64,000 nt of DNA from Oceaniglobus indicus (GTDB lineage: Bacteria > Pseudomonadota > Alphaproteobacteria > Rhodobacterales > Rhodobacteraceae). A program made the position numbers and the translations under genes. The notes under the pieces were generated by a model, which was not told the origin of the DNA, did not search any database, and saw only the letters and a program-made list of their open reading frames with translations. Positions 25,976 to 35,770 of the stretch are shown in pieces; within the stretch, counting starts at the first letter, position 1; each line of letters begins with the position of its first letter. The stretch lies in contig NZ_NMZM01000007.1 of NCBI RefSeq assembly GCF_002751875.1, positions 174,560-238,559 of the forward strand, given 5' to 3'.

Positions 25976-28900
25976 ATGAGCATCCGCCTTGCCACAGGCG
26001 GTCGCCTGATCGACCGCACGAAACCGCTGGATTTCACCTTCGACGGCAAACGGATGTCGGGCTTTGCGGGCGACACACTGGCGTCGGCGCTGCTGGCCGG
26101 GGATCGGATGCTGGTGGGCCGGTCGTTCAAATACCACCGGCCGCGCGGTGTGATCGCCAGCGGTGCGGAAGAACCCAACGGTCTTGTCACCCTCGGCAAC
26201 GGCGGGCGGGCCGAACCGAACCAGCGGGTCACCACCACCGAGCTGTTCGACGGGCTGACCTGCGTGTCACAGAACCGCTGGCCGTCGCTGGACCATGACA
26301 TCGGTGCGGTAAACAGTGTCCTGTCGCGGTTCCTGCCTGCCGGCTTCTATTACAAGATGTTCATGCATCCCAGATCGTTCTGGAAGCATGTCTACGAACC
26401 TGTGATCCGCGCCGCTGCCGGATTGGGTCGTCCGCCCGAGGGGCCGGATGCCGACACCTATGAACACCTGCACGCCCATGTTGATGTGGCGGTCGTGGGC
26501 GGCGGCATCGTGGGCCTTCGCGCCGCACTCACGGCGGCGCAATCCGGCCTCCGCGTGATGCTGATGGAGCAGACGGCCCATTGGGGCGGTCGCGCGCCGG
26601 TGGACGGCGACCGGATCGACGGGCAGGGCGCCGATGCCTGGATCGCCGCGACCATCGCGCAACTTGAAAAGATGGGCAACGTCACCCTGCGCCTGCGCTG
26701 CATGGGGGCCGGGGTTTACGACCACGGCTCGCTCCTGGCCTATGAGCGGCTGGGCGATCACCTGCCGCACCACAAAGGCCCCCGCCACCGTCTGTGGCGG
26801 ATCCGCGCGCGCCAGATCGTGACGGCGACGGGGGCCATCGAACGGCCGCTGTCCTTTGCCTGCAACGACGTGCCGGGGGTGATGCTGGCCTCGGCCGTGC
26901 GCGACTATATCGTCAACTTCGGCGTGGCGGCGGGCGATGCGGTGGTGGTCGTGACCAACAACGACGACGCCTATCGCACCGCCTTTGCCGTGAAAGAGGC
27001 CGGGCTGGACGTGCCCGCGATCATCGACGCCCGCGCGGCGGGCGGCGCGCTGAGCGAAACCGCCCGCGCCATGGGCATCCGCGTGGAAACCGGCAAGGCA
27101 ATCGCGAAGGTGCTGGGCGGCAAGCGCGTCACCGGCGTCGCGCTGTGCGCGCAGGATGGTGACGGGACTGCCATCGAAGAAATTCCCTGCACCGCGGTGG
27201 CGATGTCCGGCGGCTGGTCGCCGGTGGTGCACCTGTGGTCCCATTGCGGCGGCAAGCTGACCTGGGACGAGGCGCAGGCGCACTTTCGTCCCGACCCGTC
27301 GCATGCACCCACAGGCCAGGACGGGCAGCCCTTTGTCGTGACCGCAGGCGCGGCCAGCGGCGCGTTGTCTGCCGATGCCGCGCTGGCCGATGGCGACGCT
27401 GCCGGGCGCATCGCCGCTGCCCGCGCGCAGGGCGATCACGATACGGTCGCGGACGTGCCGGCCCCCGATCCGGGCACCGCGCCGACGCCCGTGTGGGTCA
27501 TGCCGCGGAACGCGGGCGACAGGTTGCGCGCAAAGATGTGGCTGGACTTCCAGAACGACGTCAAGGTGTCCGACGTCCAACTGGCCGCGCAGGAAGGATA
27601 CGAATCCGTCGAACACACCAAGCGCTATACCACCATCGGCATGGCCACGGATCAGGGCAAGCTGAGCAATATCAACGGTCTGGCGGTGCTTTCTCAATCC
27701 TTGGGCAAAAATATCCCCCAGGTCGGCACCACCACCTTCCGCCCGCCCTATACCCCGATTTCCATGGGCGCCATTGCGGGCGAGGCGCGCGGCGATCTGT
27801 TCCAGCCCCTGCGCCGCACCCCGATCCACGACTGGCACGACGCCAACAACGCCCACTGGGAACCCGTCGGCCACTGGCGCCGCCCCTATTGCTATCCGCG
27901 TCCCGGCGAGACCATCGGCGATGCGGTGAACCGCGAGGTGCTGGCGGTGCGAAAGGGTGTCGGGCTGCTCGATGCCTCGACCCTCGGCAAGATCCTGGTC
28001 AAGGGGCCGGATGCCGGGCGATTCATGGACATGATGTATACCAACATGATGTCCAACCTTGCGGTGGGCAAATGCCGCTATGGCCTGATGTGCAGCGAAA
28101 ACGGCTTCCTGATGGACGATGGCGTTGTCGCGCGCCTGTCGGACGACACATGGCTGTGTCACACCACCACCGGCGGCGCGGATCATATCCATGCGCACAT
28201 GGAGGAATGGCTTCAGACCGAATGGTGGGATTGGCAGGTCTATACCGCCAACCTGACGGAACATTATGCGCAGATCGCCGTCGTCGGCCCCAAGGCGCGC
28301 GAGATCCTGCAATCGCTCGGCAGCGACATCGATCTGGGCCGTGATGCCCTGCCGTTCATGCAATGGCGCGAGGGCACGCTGGCGGGAATCCCGACGCGCG
28401 TCTTCCGCATCTCGTTCTCGGGCGAGCTGAGCTTCGAGATCGCGGTGGCGGCAGGCCAGGGCCGCGCGCTGTGGGACAGGCTGCTCGAGGCCGGGCAGGG
28501 GCAGGGCATCACCCCCTACGGCACCGAGGCGTTGCATGTCCTGCGGGCCGAAAAGGGGTTCATCATGATCGGCGATGAAACCGACGGCACGGTGATCCCG
28601 CAGGATCTGAACCTGAACTGGGCAATCAGCAAGAAGAAGGACGATTTCATCGGCAAGCGCGCCCAGGAGCGGTCGCACATGACCGACCCCGCCCGCTGGA
28701 AACTGGTGGGGCTGGAGACGACCGACGGATCGGTCCTGCCCGATGGCGCCTATGCCACCCGCGAGGGGCTGAACGCCAACGGCCAGCGCAACACCGAGGG
28801 GCGCGTCACCTCGACCTATTACTCGCCAACACTGAAACGGGGCATCGCCATGGGGTTGGTGCACGCCGGACCGGATCGGATGGGCGAGATGCTGCGCTTT

Positions 28901-28984
28901 GCCAAGGTCGACGGCACGGCGGTGCACGCCCGCGTCTGCGACCCGGTGTTCTATGACAAGGAAGGCAAGCAGCAGGATGTCTGA
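25976..28984 (+). CDS. soxA: Sarcosine oxidase alpha subunit
   Basis: A 1002-residue subunit with an N-terminal BFD/Fer2-like segment (SGFAGDTLASALLAGDRMLV, residues 28-47), an NAD(P)/FAD dinucleotide fold starting VAVVGGGIVG at 171-180, and a C-terminal aminomethyltransferase (GCV_T) domain from about residue 620, including MCSENGFLMDDGVVARLS, which binds tetrahydrofolate. Length matches the family. It overlaps soxG by 8 bases. Confidence 0.96.
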   Translation: MSIRLATGGRLIDRTKPLDFTFDGKRMSGFAGDTLASALLAGDRMLVGRSFKYHRPRGVIASGAEEPNGLVTLGNGGRAEPNQRVTTTELFDGLTCVSQNRWPSLDHDIGAVNSVLSRFLPAGFYYKMFMHPRSFWKHVYEPVIRAAAGLGRPPEGPDADTYEHLHAHVDVAVVGGGIVGLRAALTAAQSGLRVMLMEQTAHWGGRAPVDGDRIDGQGADAWIAATIAQLEKMGNVTLRLRCMGAGVYDHGSLLAYERLGDHLPHHKGPRHRLWRIRARQIVTATGAIERPLSFACNDVPGVMLASAVRDYIVNFGVAAGDAVVVVTNNDDAYRTAFAVKEAGLDVPAIIDARAAGGALSETARAMGIRVETGKAIAKVLGGKRVTGVALCAQDGDGTAIEEIPCTAVAMSGGWSPVVHLWSHCGGKLTWDEAQAHFRPDPSHAPTGQDGQPFVVTAGAASGALSADAALADGDAAGRIAAARAQGDHDTVADVPAPDPGTAPTPVWVMPRNAGDRLRAKMWLDFQNDVKVSDVQLAAQEGYESVEHTKRYTTIGMATDQGKLSNINGLAVLSQSLGKNIPQVGTTTFRPPYTPISMGAIAGEARGDLFQPLRRTPIHDWHDANNAHWEPVGHWRRPYCYPRPGETIGDAVNREVLAVRKGVGLLDASTLGKILVKGPDAGRFMDMMYTNMMSNLAVGKCRYGLMCSENGFLMDDGVVARLSDDTWLCHTTTGGADHIHAHMEEWLQTEWWDWQVYTANLTEHYAQIAVVGPKAREILQSLGSDIDLGRDALPFMQWREGTLAGIPTRVFRISFSGELSFEIAVAAGQGRALWDRLLEAGQGQGITPYGTEALHVLRAEKGFIMIGDETDGTVIPQDLNLNWAISKKKDDFIGKRAQERSHMTDPARWKLVGLETTDGSVLPDGAYATREGLNANGQRNTEGRVTSTYYSPTLKRGIAMGLVHAGPDRMGEMLRFAKVDGTAVHARVCDPVFYDKEGKQQDV

Positions 28985-29567
28985 CCCCGTCACCCCCCTG
29001 AACCACGCCCGCTTCGACGGCTATGTGACGATCGCGGAAGCCGGCCCGACGGGGATGATCACGCTGCGCGGCGATCTGGCCGATCCGCACCTGTCCGAAA
29101 CCTTGCACGGCGTCATCGGCGCAGGCGTGCCCGCCAGGGGCCGGGCCGAGGTCATTGGCGACAACACGATCTGTTGGATGTCGCCCGATGAGTTGTTGCT
29201 GATGGCGCCGCGCAGCTATGTCCCGGACGCACTGGCCCGGATCGCAAGCGCCATGGGCGACCGCCACCACCTTGCCGCCGACGTATCCGACGCCCGCGCG
29301 ATGATCCGCCTGCAAGGACGCGCCCTGCGCGAAGTTCTGGCCAAGCTGTCGCCGGCCGACCTGTCGCCCGCGGCCTCCCCGCCGGGCACGATCCGGCGCA
29401 CCCGCTTGGCGCAGGTGCCGGCGGCGATCCTGTTCCAGGGGCCGGATCGGGCCGATGTGCTTTGCTTTCGCTCGGTTGCGCGATATGTCTTCGGATTGCT
29501 GTCGAATGCCGCCCGGCCGGGCAGCGAGGTGCACCGGACCGCCGGAGCCGGCAATCCGGAACAATAG
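28977..29567 (+). CDS. soxG: Sarcosine oxidase gamma subunit
   Basis: A 196-residue subunit related to the GCV_T C-terminal fold. Features are GMITLRGDLADPHLSETLHG, CWMSPDELLLMAP and DVSDARAMIRLQGRALREVL. The start at 28977 lies inside the soxA 3' end, giving tight coupling. It is the last sox gene; no folate-pathway partner such as purU or folD follows, the next gene being sodB. Confidence 0.93.
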   Translation: MSDPVTPLNHARFDGYVTIAEAGPTGMITLRGDLADPHLSETLHGVIGAGVPARGRAEVIGDNTICWMSPDELLLMAPRSYVPDALARIASAMGDRHHLAADVSDARAMIRLQGRALREVLAKLSPADLSPAASPPGTIRRTRLAQVPAAILFQGPDRADVLCFRSVARYVFGLLSNAARPGSEVHRTAGAGNPEQ

Positions 29568-29662
29568 CAGGGCTGGACCGTTGCACAGTGTAAGACTTGA
29601 CGCCGCGGGGCGACCGGAGCAGGTATCAAGCGTCGAATGACATATCAACAAAGGGGTATCCC

Positions 29663-30262
29663 ATGACCTTCCAACTTCCCGATCTTCCCTATGCCCACGA
29701 CGCGCTGGCCGCCAAGGGCATGTCGAAAGAGACGCTGGAATACCATCACGACATCCACCACAACGCCTATGTCACCAACGGCAACAAGGCGATCGAGGGG
29801 ACGGAATGGGCCGGCAAGTCGCTGGAAGAGATCATCAAGGGCACGTACGACAAATCCGCCGTTGCGCAGTCAGGCATCTTCAACAACATCTCGCAGCTCT
29901 GGAACCACAACCAGTTCTGGGAAATGATGTCGCCGGACGACAAGAAAATGCCGTCCGAGCTTGAAAAGGCCCTGACCGACAGTTTCGGTTCGGTCGACAA
30001 GTTCAAGGAAGAATTCTCCGCCGCCGGTGGCGGTCAATTCGGTTCGGGCTGGGCCTGGCTGGTCAAGGACAAGGACGGCTCGCTGAAGGTCACCAAGACC
30101 GAAAACGGCGTCAACCCGCTGTGCTTCGATCAAACCGCCTTGCTGGGGTGCGACGTGTGGGAACATTCCTATTACATCGACTTCCGCAACAAACGCCCGG
30201 CCTATCTGACCAACTTCCTCGACAACTTGGTCGACTGGGAAAATGTCGCATCGCGCATGTGA
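29663..30262 (+). CDS. sodB: Superoxide dismutase, Fe/Mn family (Fe-type features)
   Basis: A 199-residue cytoplasmic enzyme dismutating superoxide. Metal ligands sit in YHHDIHHNAYV (His near residue 28), QLWNHNQFWEM (His near 76), and CDVWEHSYYIDFRN (Asp and His near 160-164). The Gln before LWNH and GGGQFGSGWAWL favour an iron-type enzyme. Start 29663 follows a weak AAAGGGG site. Placement just after sarcosine oxidase, which makes hydrogen peroxide, may be coincidence. A strong terminator follows. Confidence 0.95.
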   Translation: MTFQLPDLPYAHDALAAKGMSKETLEYHHDIHHNAYVTNGNKAIEGTEWAGKSLEEIIKGTYDKSAVAQSGIFNNISQLWNHNQFWEMMSPDDKKMPSELEKALTDSFGSVDKFKEEFSAAGGGQFGSGWAWLVKDKDGSLKVTKTENGVNPLCFDQTALLGCDVWEHSYYIDFRNKRPAYLTNFLDNLVDWENVASRM

Positions 30263-30281
30263 TCCGGCGCTCCGAGATATC

Positions 30282-30311
30282 CGGCCGTCCCGCGCGGGAC
30301 GGCCGTTTTTT
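30282..30311 (+). terminator. Rho-independent terminator of sodB
   Basis: A perfect 11-base stem, CGGCCGTCCCG / CGGGACGGCCG, with a 2-base loop at 30293-30294, followed by six Ts. It starts 19 bases after the sodB stop codon. Confidence 0.9.
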
Positions 30312-30314
30312 CTT

Positions 30315-30428
30315 GAGTATTTAGAGCAAGAAAAAGCTGCGAAACGGTCGAGCGCCTGATCGACCTTGCCTGCATGCGATGGCTTTTTCTTGCTCTAAAT
30401 ACTCCGGGGTCCGGGGCAGCGCCCCGGG
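30315..30428. repeat. Inverted pair of the dispersed intergenic repeat (copies B and B')
   Basis: The 23 bases at 30315-30337, beginning GAGTATTTAGAGCAAG, recur as an exact reverse complement at 30382-30404, with 44 bases between. The second copy continues into the GC-rich block GGGGTCCGGGGCAGCGCCCC at 30406-30425. The pair could fold into a long hairpin behind the sodB terminator. The rest of the gap to the ybdK-like gene (to 30487) holds nothing recognisable. Confidence 0.8.
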
Positions 30429-30487
30429 TTCTTGCGCAGCAGCGGGCGCCGCTCGCTGGATTCAGGTGATCGCCGTTACAAATCCCT

Positions 30488-31615
30488 TCACAGATCTTCG
30501 TTGAACTCTTCGCACAGGTTGGTGACGACGGCGCGCAGGGCCTCGTCATGGGTTGCGCCGTTTTCCATGGCGTGGCGGTGCACCGCGCGTTGCCGTTCGG
30601 CGCTGGTGCCGGTCGTCACCATGGCGCGGGCGGCTTCGACCTCGCGCAGACAGTGCAGGGCCTCGGCGTCTTCCTGGACCAACGCGATGATCTCGTCGAG
30701 CAGATCGGCATAATCGATGACCCTGCCGCGGCCCAGGTCGATCAGGCCGTCGGTGGTGCCATAGCGTTGCGCACGCCAGCGGTTCTCGCCGATCAGGAAC
30801 CGGTCATAGACGCGCCAGCGCTGGTTGTTGCAACGCAGCCGCCACAGCATCCGGAACAGGCATTGCGTCAGCGCCGCAATCGACAGCGCCTCTTCGATTC
30901 GGGGCGACACGTCGCAGATCCGTGTCTCGAGCGTCGGATAGGCGTTGGACGGCCGCAGATCCCACCACACCATCGAGCTGTCTTCGATCAGACCGGCATG
31001 GACGATGGTCTGAACGGACCGCTGGAACTCCGAAAAGGATGTGAACGCGGGGGGCAGGCCGGTGCGCGGCATGTTGTCGAAGACCGATACCCGGTAACTG
31101 GCCAGCCCGGTGTCGTGCCCCTGCCAGAACGGAGATGACGTCGACAGCGCCAGAAGGTGCGGCAGGAAATAGCGCGCCTGGTTCATCAGGTCGATCCGCA
31201 GGTCGGGATCCTCGATCCCGATGTGCACGTGCATTCCGCAGATCAGCATCCGACGGGCGACGCCGGCAAGGCTGGATTCCAGGGCGGCATAGCGGTCGCG
31301 GTCGCGCAGGCGCTGGTCCTGCCAGCGCGCCCAGGGGTGACAGGCGGCGGCCATCGGCAGCAACCCGTGATGCGCGGCCTCGTCGCGGATCAGCCGGCGC
31401 AGGCAGCGCAGATCGTCGCGGGCGGCCGAGATGTCGGCGCAGATGGTCGTTCCGACCTCGACCTGGCATTGCAGGAACTCGGGGCTGACCTGGCCTTCGC
31501 GCCGGTTGCGACAGGTTTCGATCAGCGCCTCGGGGGCGGCGGCCAGGGCGCCGGTGTCGGCATCGACAAGCAGGTATTCCTCTTCGATGCCCAGCGTGAA
31601 GTCAGGTTCGATCAT
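30488..31615 (-). CDS. YbdK-type carboxylate-amine ligase (GCS2 family)
   Basis: A 375-residue ATP-grasp-like enzyme of the glutamate-cysteine ligase 2 family, with weak or unknown gamma-glutamyl ligase activity. Motifs are [17 protein letters not shown] at the N-terminus, CGMHVHIGI near residue 130, [20 protein letters not shown] and [10 protein letters not shown]. Start [14 protein letters not shown] at 31615 is preferred. It is divergent from amiC. Confidence 0.9.
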   Translation of the reverse strand: MIEPDFTLGIEEEYLLVDADTGALAAAPEALIETCRNRREGQVSPEFLQCQVEVGTTICADISAARDDLRCLRRLIRDEAAHHGLLPMAAACHPWARWQDQRLRDRDRYAALESSLAGVARRMLICGMHVHIGIEDPDLRIDLMNQARYFLPHLLALSTSSPFWQGHDTGLASYRVSVFDNMPRTGLPPAFTSFSEFQRSVQTIVHAGLIEDSSMVWWDLRPSNAYPTLETRICDVSPRIEEALSIAALTQCLFRMLWRLRCNNQRWRVYDRFLIGENRWRAQRYGTTDGLIDLGRGRVIDYADLLDEIIALVQEDAEALHCLREVEAARAMVTTGTSAERQRAVHRHAMENGATHDEALRAVVTNLCEEFNEDL

Positions 31616-31770
31616 GTCCCGATAGTGGCGCCGCCCACGGGCAAAGGGAACCGAAAAGCGGTTCGTCAAACCGAATTGTCCGATCGGCGGATTTTTGCGT
31701 TCCGCCCGTGGCCGAGTTGCGTTAGCATGACACCAACGGTCGTCAAAAGACCGAGAAGGCAGAGCAGTCG

Positions 31771-33006
31771 ATGATACAGTTACGGACCCTGGCGGCGGCC
31801 CTTGCGGCCGGTTTGACGCTTATGGCGCCCATGGCGCGCGCCCAGGACACGTTGGGCGCGATGGCGCGGCCCATCGTCGAAGAGTCGGACATTGCCGATT
31901 TCGGCGCGAACCTGCAGATCACCCTGGCGCTGAGCCAGCCGGTGCCGTTCCGCATCTTCACCCTCGACACGCCACGCCGCCTGGTGATCGATTTCTCGGT
32001 CGTCGACTGGGCCGGACAGGACGTGGCATCGATCGACCGCAGCGATATCGTGACCTCGGTGCTCAGCGGACCGTTCCGGCGCGGCTGGTCGCGGCTGGTT
32101 CTGGGCCTCGATGCGCCGATGATGATCGAAACCGCGGGACTGGCCACGGGCGAGGCTGACGGCGGCGCCACTTTGAAGGTTCAGCTTGCGCCGGGCGATG
32201 CCGCGTCGTTTGCCGCCAATGCCGGTGCGCCGGAAGGGGCCGTGCTGACCTTGCCCGCCCCGGCCGAGGTGACGCCGGCACCGGCGCGCCAGACGGGCGA
32301 CAGGCCGGTGATGGTGATGCTGGATCCGGGTCACGGAGGGCTTGATCCGGGCGCCGAGGTCGATGGCATCGTCGAGGCCGACCTGATGTTGCAGTTTGCA
32401 CGGGATCTGCGCGCCGTGCTGGAAGCGGACGGGCGTTTCAGCGTGACGATGACCCGCGACGATGACACCTTCGTGCCGCTTGAAACCCGCGTGTCGCTGG
32501 CGCGGGCGGCTGGTGCCGACGCGTTCCTGTCGCTGCATGCCGATGTGGTCGCGGAAGGGCGGGCGTCGGGCGCCACGGTCTATACCCTGTCGCAGGAAGC
32601 ATCGAACGAAGCATCGCGCGTCCTGGCCGAACGTCATGATCGTGCCGATCTGCTGGCGGGACTGGACCTTTCCGGCCATGATGACGTGGTGGCGGGGGTC
32701 TTGATGGACATGGCCCGTCTGAACACCACGCCCCGCTCCGACCGCCTGGCGCGCGCCTTGGTGCGCGAGTTGGGCCAGCACACCGGCGATCTGCACAAAC
32801 GGCCGCGGCTGCGGGCCGGGTTTTCGGTGCTGAAGGCGCCGGATATTCCTTCGGTGCTGGTCGAACTGGGGTTTCTGTCGTCGGACCGCGACCGCGCCAA
32901 CCTGACCGATCCGGCCTGGCGGCGCCGCGCGGCCGAGGGCATCCGCGATGCGCTGGCGGATTGGGCCGAGGCCGACGCCGCGGAAGCGCGCCAGTTGCGC
33001 CAGTGA
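31771..33006 (+). CDS. amiC: N-acetylmuramoyl-L-alanine amidase (AmiC-like, AMIN domain)
   Basis: A 411-residue periplasmic zinc amidase that cleaves septal peptidoglycan. A signal peptide ([19 protein letters not shown]) is followed by an AMIN domain (residues about 40-135: [20 protein letters not shown]), then Amidase_3 from about residue 185 with the zinc histidine in [14 protein letters not shown] and glutamates in GIVEADL and [10 protein letters not shown]. The divergent gap to the ybdK-like gene is 155 bases. Confidence 0.93.
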   Translation: MIQLRTLAAALAAGLTLMAPMARAQDTLGAMARPIVEESDIADFGANLQITLALSQPVPFRIFTLDTPRRLVIDFSVVDWAGQDVASIDRSDIVTSVLSGPFRRGWSRLVLGLDAPMMIETAGLATGEADGGATLKVQLAPGDAASFAANAGAPEGAVLTLPAPAEVTPAPARQTGDRPVMVMLDPGHGGLDPGAEVDGIVEADLMLQFARDLRAVLEADGRFSVTMTRDDDTFVPLETRVSLARAAGADAFLSLHADVVAEGRASGATVYTLSQEASNEASRVLAERHDRADLLAGLDLSGHDDVVAGVLMDMARLNTTPRSDRLARALVRELGQHTGDLHKRPRLRAGFSVLKAPDIPSVLVELGFLSSDRDRANLTDPAWRRRAAEGIRDALADWAEADAAEARQLRQ

Positions 33007-33079
33007 GGCGCGCGCCGGGCATCGCCAAAACGTGACCGGCCACGGCACCGATTTCCGCCCATCGTGACGCGTCGTGATT

Positions 33080-33108
33080 TTGACCCCGCCCGCCGCGTGG
33101 TCTATGAA
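33080..33108 (+). promoter_or_regulatory. Candidate sigma-70 promoter for the PBP1A gene
   Basis: TTGACC at 33080-33085 and TATGAA at 33103-33108 are spaced by exactly 17 bases. The implied transcript start near 33115 leaves a short leader containing a TAGGGAGCC ribosome site before the ATG at 33135. This is a strong pattern match, not tested. Confidence 0.55.
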
Positions 33109-33134
33109 GGTTCAATCGCGTTAGGGAGCCTGTC

Positions 33135-35690
33135 ATGGTCCGCTTCATCCTGTCCTTCTTCGGTGCCATCTTCAGCTGGATCACCATCGGAGCCCTGTTC
33201 GCGGCGCTGACCATCGGTGCGATCTTCTGGATGTATTCCCGCGACCTGCCAAACACCGATCAGCTGGCGAAATACGCGCCGCCCACGATCAGCAGGATCT
33301 ATTCGGCCGAAGGCCGCATCATCGATGAATTCGCCGAGGAACGGCGCCTGTTCGCCCCGGCGTCCGAGATCCCCGACCTGGTGAAGAACGCCTTCATTTC
33401 GGCGGAGGACAAGAACTTCTACACCCACCGCGGATACGATCCGCGGGGCATGGTGGCGGCGGCGATCACGGCCGCAAAGGGCGGTGCGCTGCGCGGTGCG
33501 TCGACCATCACCCAGCAGGTGATGAAGAACTTTCTTCTGGGCGGCGAACGGTCGGCGGAACGCAAGGTCAAGGAATTGATCCTGGCCAGCCGGATCGAAG
33601 GCACACTGCCCAAGGACAAGATCCTCGAGCTTTACCTGAACGAAATCTTCCTCGGTCAGAATTCGTTCGGTGTGGCGGCGGCGGCGCAGACCTATTTCAA
33701 CAAGACCCTATCCGATCTGAAGCCCGAGGAAGCCGCCTATCTGGCCGCGCTGCCCAAGGCGCCGTCGACCTATCATCCGGTGCGCGCCAAGGAGCGCGCG
33801 ATCAGCCGGCGCAATTTCGTTCTGCGCGAGATGTTCGAGAACGGATACATCACCGAGGACGAATACCGCACCGCCCGGGTCGAGCCGCTGCGCACGGTGC
33901 AGAACGGCGATTACGAATCGTTCAAGTCGTCGCTGCCCGACCGGGATTATTTCACCGACGAGATCCGCCGCCAGCTGTCGGAAGACTTTGGCGAGGGCGA
34001 GTTCTTTTCCGGTGGTCTGACCGTGCGCGCCACGGTCGATCCCGAATTGCAACACGAGGCGGCCGATGCGCTGCGCCTCGCGCTGGAAACCTATGACCGG
34101 GGCCTGGGCATCTGGCGCGGCACCGGCAAGAGCATCGATCCCGCCAAGCTGGGCACCCAGGACGAATGGCGCGCGGCCTTGGCCGACGTGCGGGTGTCGC
34201 GCGACGTCGATCTGGAAAACACCTGGTATCCGGCCGTAGTGCTGGAAGTCGGAGACACCTCGGCGCGGATCGGGATCGAGGACGTCGAAGAGGACGCCGA
34301 CGGTCACTGGATCGAACCCAAGGACGTGCAATGGGCGCGTCCGCGGCTGGACAATGGCAAGCTGGGCGATCGCGCGCAGGTGGCGGGTGACCTGCTGGAT
34401 GTGGGCGACGTGGTGCTGGTGCGCCGGATGACGTCGGATTCCGATGGCTCGTTCATCCGCTGGACCCTGCGCCAGATCCCAGCGGTGCAGGGCGCCTTCA
34501 TGGCGATGGACGTGCACACCGGCCGGGTGCTGGCGATGCAGGGCGGGTTTTCGTATCAGCATTCGGTGTTCAACCGCGCCACGCAGGCCACGCGCCAACC
34601 CGGATCGTCGTTCAAGCCCTTCGTCTATGCCGCCGCGCTGGATTCCGGGTTCAGCCCGGCCACCATCGTGGTCGACGCCCCGATCGAGATCAACACGCCC
34701 CAGGGGTTGTGGCGGCCCAAGAACTATTCCAACCGCTTTTACGGCCCGACCCCCCTCAGGACCGGGATCGAGCAGTCGCGCAACCTGATGACCGTGCGCC
34801 TGGCCGAGGAGATCGGCATGGACACCGTCGCGCGCTATGCCGAGAAATTCGGCGTCTACGACAGCATGGGCCGGTTCCTGGCCAATGCGCTGGGGGCCGA
34901 GGAAACCACCCTGTTCAAGATGGTCGCGGCCTATTCGATGTTTGCCAACGGCGGCGAACGGGTCGAACCGACGCTGGTCGACCGGGTGCAGGACCGCTAT
35001 GGCGCGACCGTCTACAAGCATGACCAGCGCGCCTGTCCCGAATGCCAGGTCGCGTCGCTGTCGCCCGGTGCCTCGCCGGCCATCACGTCGAACCGCGAGC
35101 GGGTGATGGACGCGATCACCGCCTATCAGTTGACGTCGATGATGCGCGGCGTCGTCGAACGCGGCACCGCCCGCGGCAAGATCAACCTGGGCGTTCCGGT
35201 CGCCGGCAAGACCGGCACGACCAACGATGAAAAGGATGCCTGGTTCGTCGGCTTCACCTCGAACATCGCGGCGGGCTGTTACATCGGTTACGACCGGCCG
35301 CGTCCCATGGGCCGGTCCGGGTCGGGTGGCGGGCTGTGCGCGCCGGTGTTCGACCAGTTCATGCAGGTCGCCACCCGCAAGTATGGCGGTGGTCCCTTCG
35401 CGGTGCCGCCGGGCGGCGAATTCATCAACATCGACCGCTTCACGGGCGCCCGTCTGTCGGCGAATGCCACGGGTGACAACGTGATCGCCGAGTATTTCCG
35501 CATCGGCGAGGAGCCGGTGTTCGGCGTGGCCTTCGACGGCGGTTTCGCCATGGGCGCCAACCTGCCGCTGTTCTCGTCCGGCGAGGGGTCGGAGGAGGGG
35601 GTCAACGTGCGCACCTCGGACGGCAACGTGGCCAAGATTCCCAAGAACCGCGCCAGTTTCGGGTCGCTGTCATCGGGCGGGCTATATTGA
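33135..35690 (+). CDS. mrcA: Class A penicillin-binding protein 1A
   Basis: An 851-residue bifunctional peptidoglycan synthase. One N-terminal transmembrane helix (residues about 10-35) precedes the glycosyltransferase domain with EDKNFYTHRGYDPRG, GASTITQQVMKNF and LYLNEIFLGQNSFG. The OB-like linker spans about 300-450. The transpeptidase has the nucleophile in QPGSSFKPFVY, SRN in EQSRNLMTVRL and KTG in AGKTGTTNDEKDAW. Length is normal for Rhodobacteraceae PBP1A. Confidence 0.96.
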   Translation: MVRFILSFFGAIFSWITIGALFAALTIGAIFWMYSRDLPNTDQLAKYAPPTISRIYSAEGRIIDEFAEERRLFAPASEIPDLVKNAFISAEDKNFYTHRGYDPRGMVAAAITAAKGGALRGASTITQQVMKNFLLGGERSAERKVKELILASRIEGTLPKDKILELYLNEIFLGQNSFGVAAAAQTYFNKTLSDLKPEEAAYLAALPKAPSTYHPVRAKERAISRRNFVLREMFENGYITEDEYRTARVEPLRTVQNGDYESFKSSLPDRDYFTDEIRRQLSEDFGEGEFFSGGLTVRATVDPELQHEAADALRLALETYDRGLGIWRGTGKSIDPAKLGTQDEWRAALADVRVSRDVDLENTWYPAVVLEVGDTSARIGIEDVEEDADGHWIEPKDVQWARPRLDNGKLGDRAQVAGDLLDVGDVVLVRRMTSDSDGSFIRWTLRQIPAVQGAFMAMDVHTGRVLAMQGGFSYQHSVFNRATQATRQPGSSFKPFVYAAALDSGFSPATIVVDAPIEINTPQGLWRPKNYSNRFYGPTPLRTGIEQSRNLMTVRLAEEIGMDTVARYAEKFGVYDSMGRFLANALGAEETTLFKMVAAYSMFANGGERVEPTLVDRVQDRYGATVYKHDQRACPECQVASLSPGASPAITSNRERVMDAITAYQLTSMMRGVVERGTARGKINLGVPVAGKTGTTNDEKDAWFVGFTSNIAAGCYIGYDRPRPMGRSGSGGGLCAPVFDQFMQVATRKYGGGPFAVPPGGEFINIDRFTGARLSANATGDNVIAEYFRIGEEPVFGVAFDGGFAMGANLPLFSSGEGSEEGVNVRTSDGNVAKIPKNRASFGSLSSGGLY

Positions 35691-35770
35691 CGCGCGCCGC
35701 CGTGCCGCTTGCCCATCGCGCGGCGCGTTGGTAACAGCAGGAACGGAAAACACACCAGAACAGGACGGTT

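Noticed and set aside
26267..28993. A 908-codon open frame antisense to soxA, and similar long antisense frames over argS, nagZ/scpA and guaB
   Set aside because: They mirror GC3-rich sense genes, have no recognisable domains and begin and end at the limits of the sense genes. The sense proteins are unmistakable.
29596..29630. A sigma-70 promoter for sodB (TTGACG ... TATCAA)
   Set aside because: The spacer is 21 bases, outside the normal range, so it was not annotated.
35692..35730. GC-rich hairpin after the PBP1A gene as a terminator
   Set aside because: It can pair as CGCGCCGC/GCGGCGCG but has no T run, so termination is not supported.
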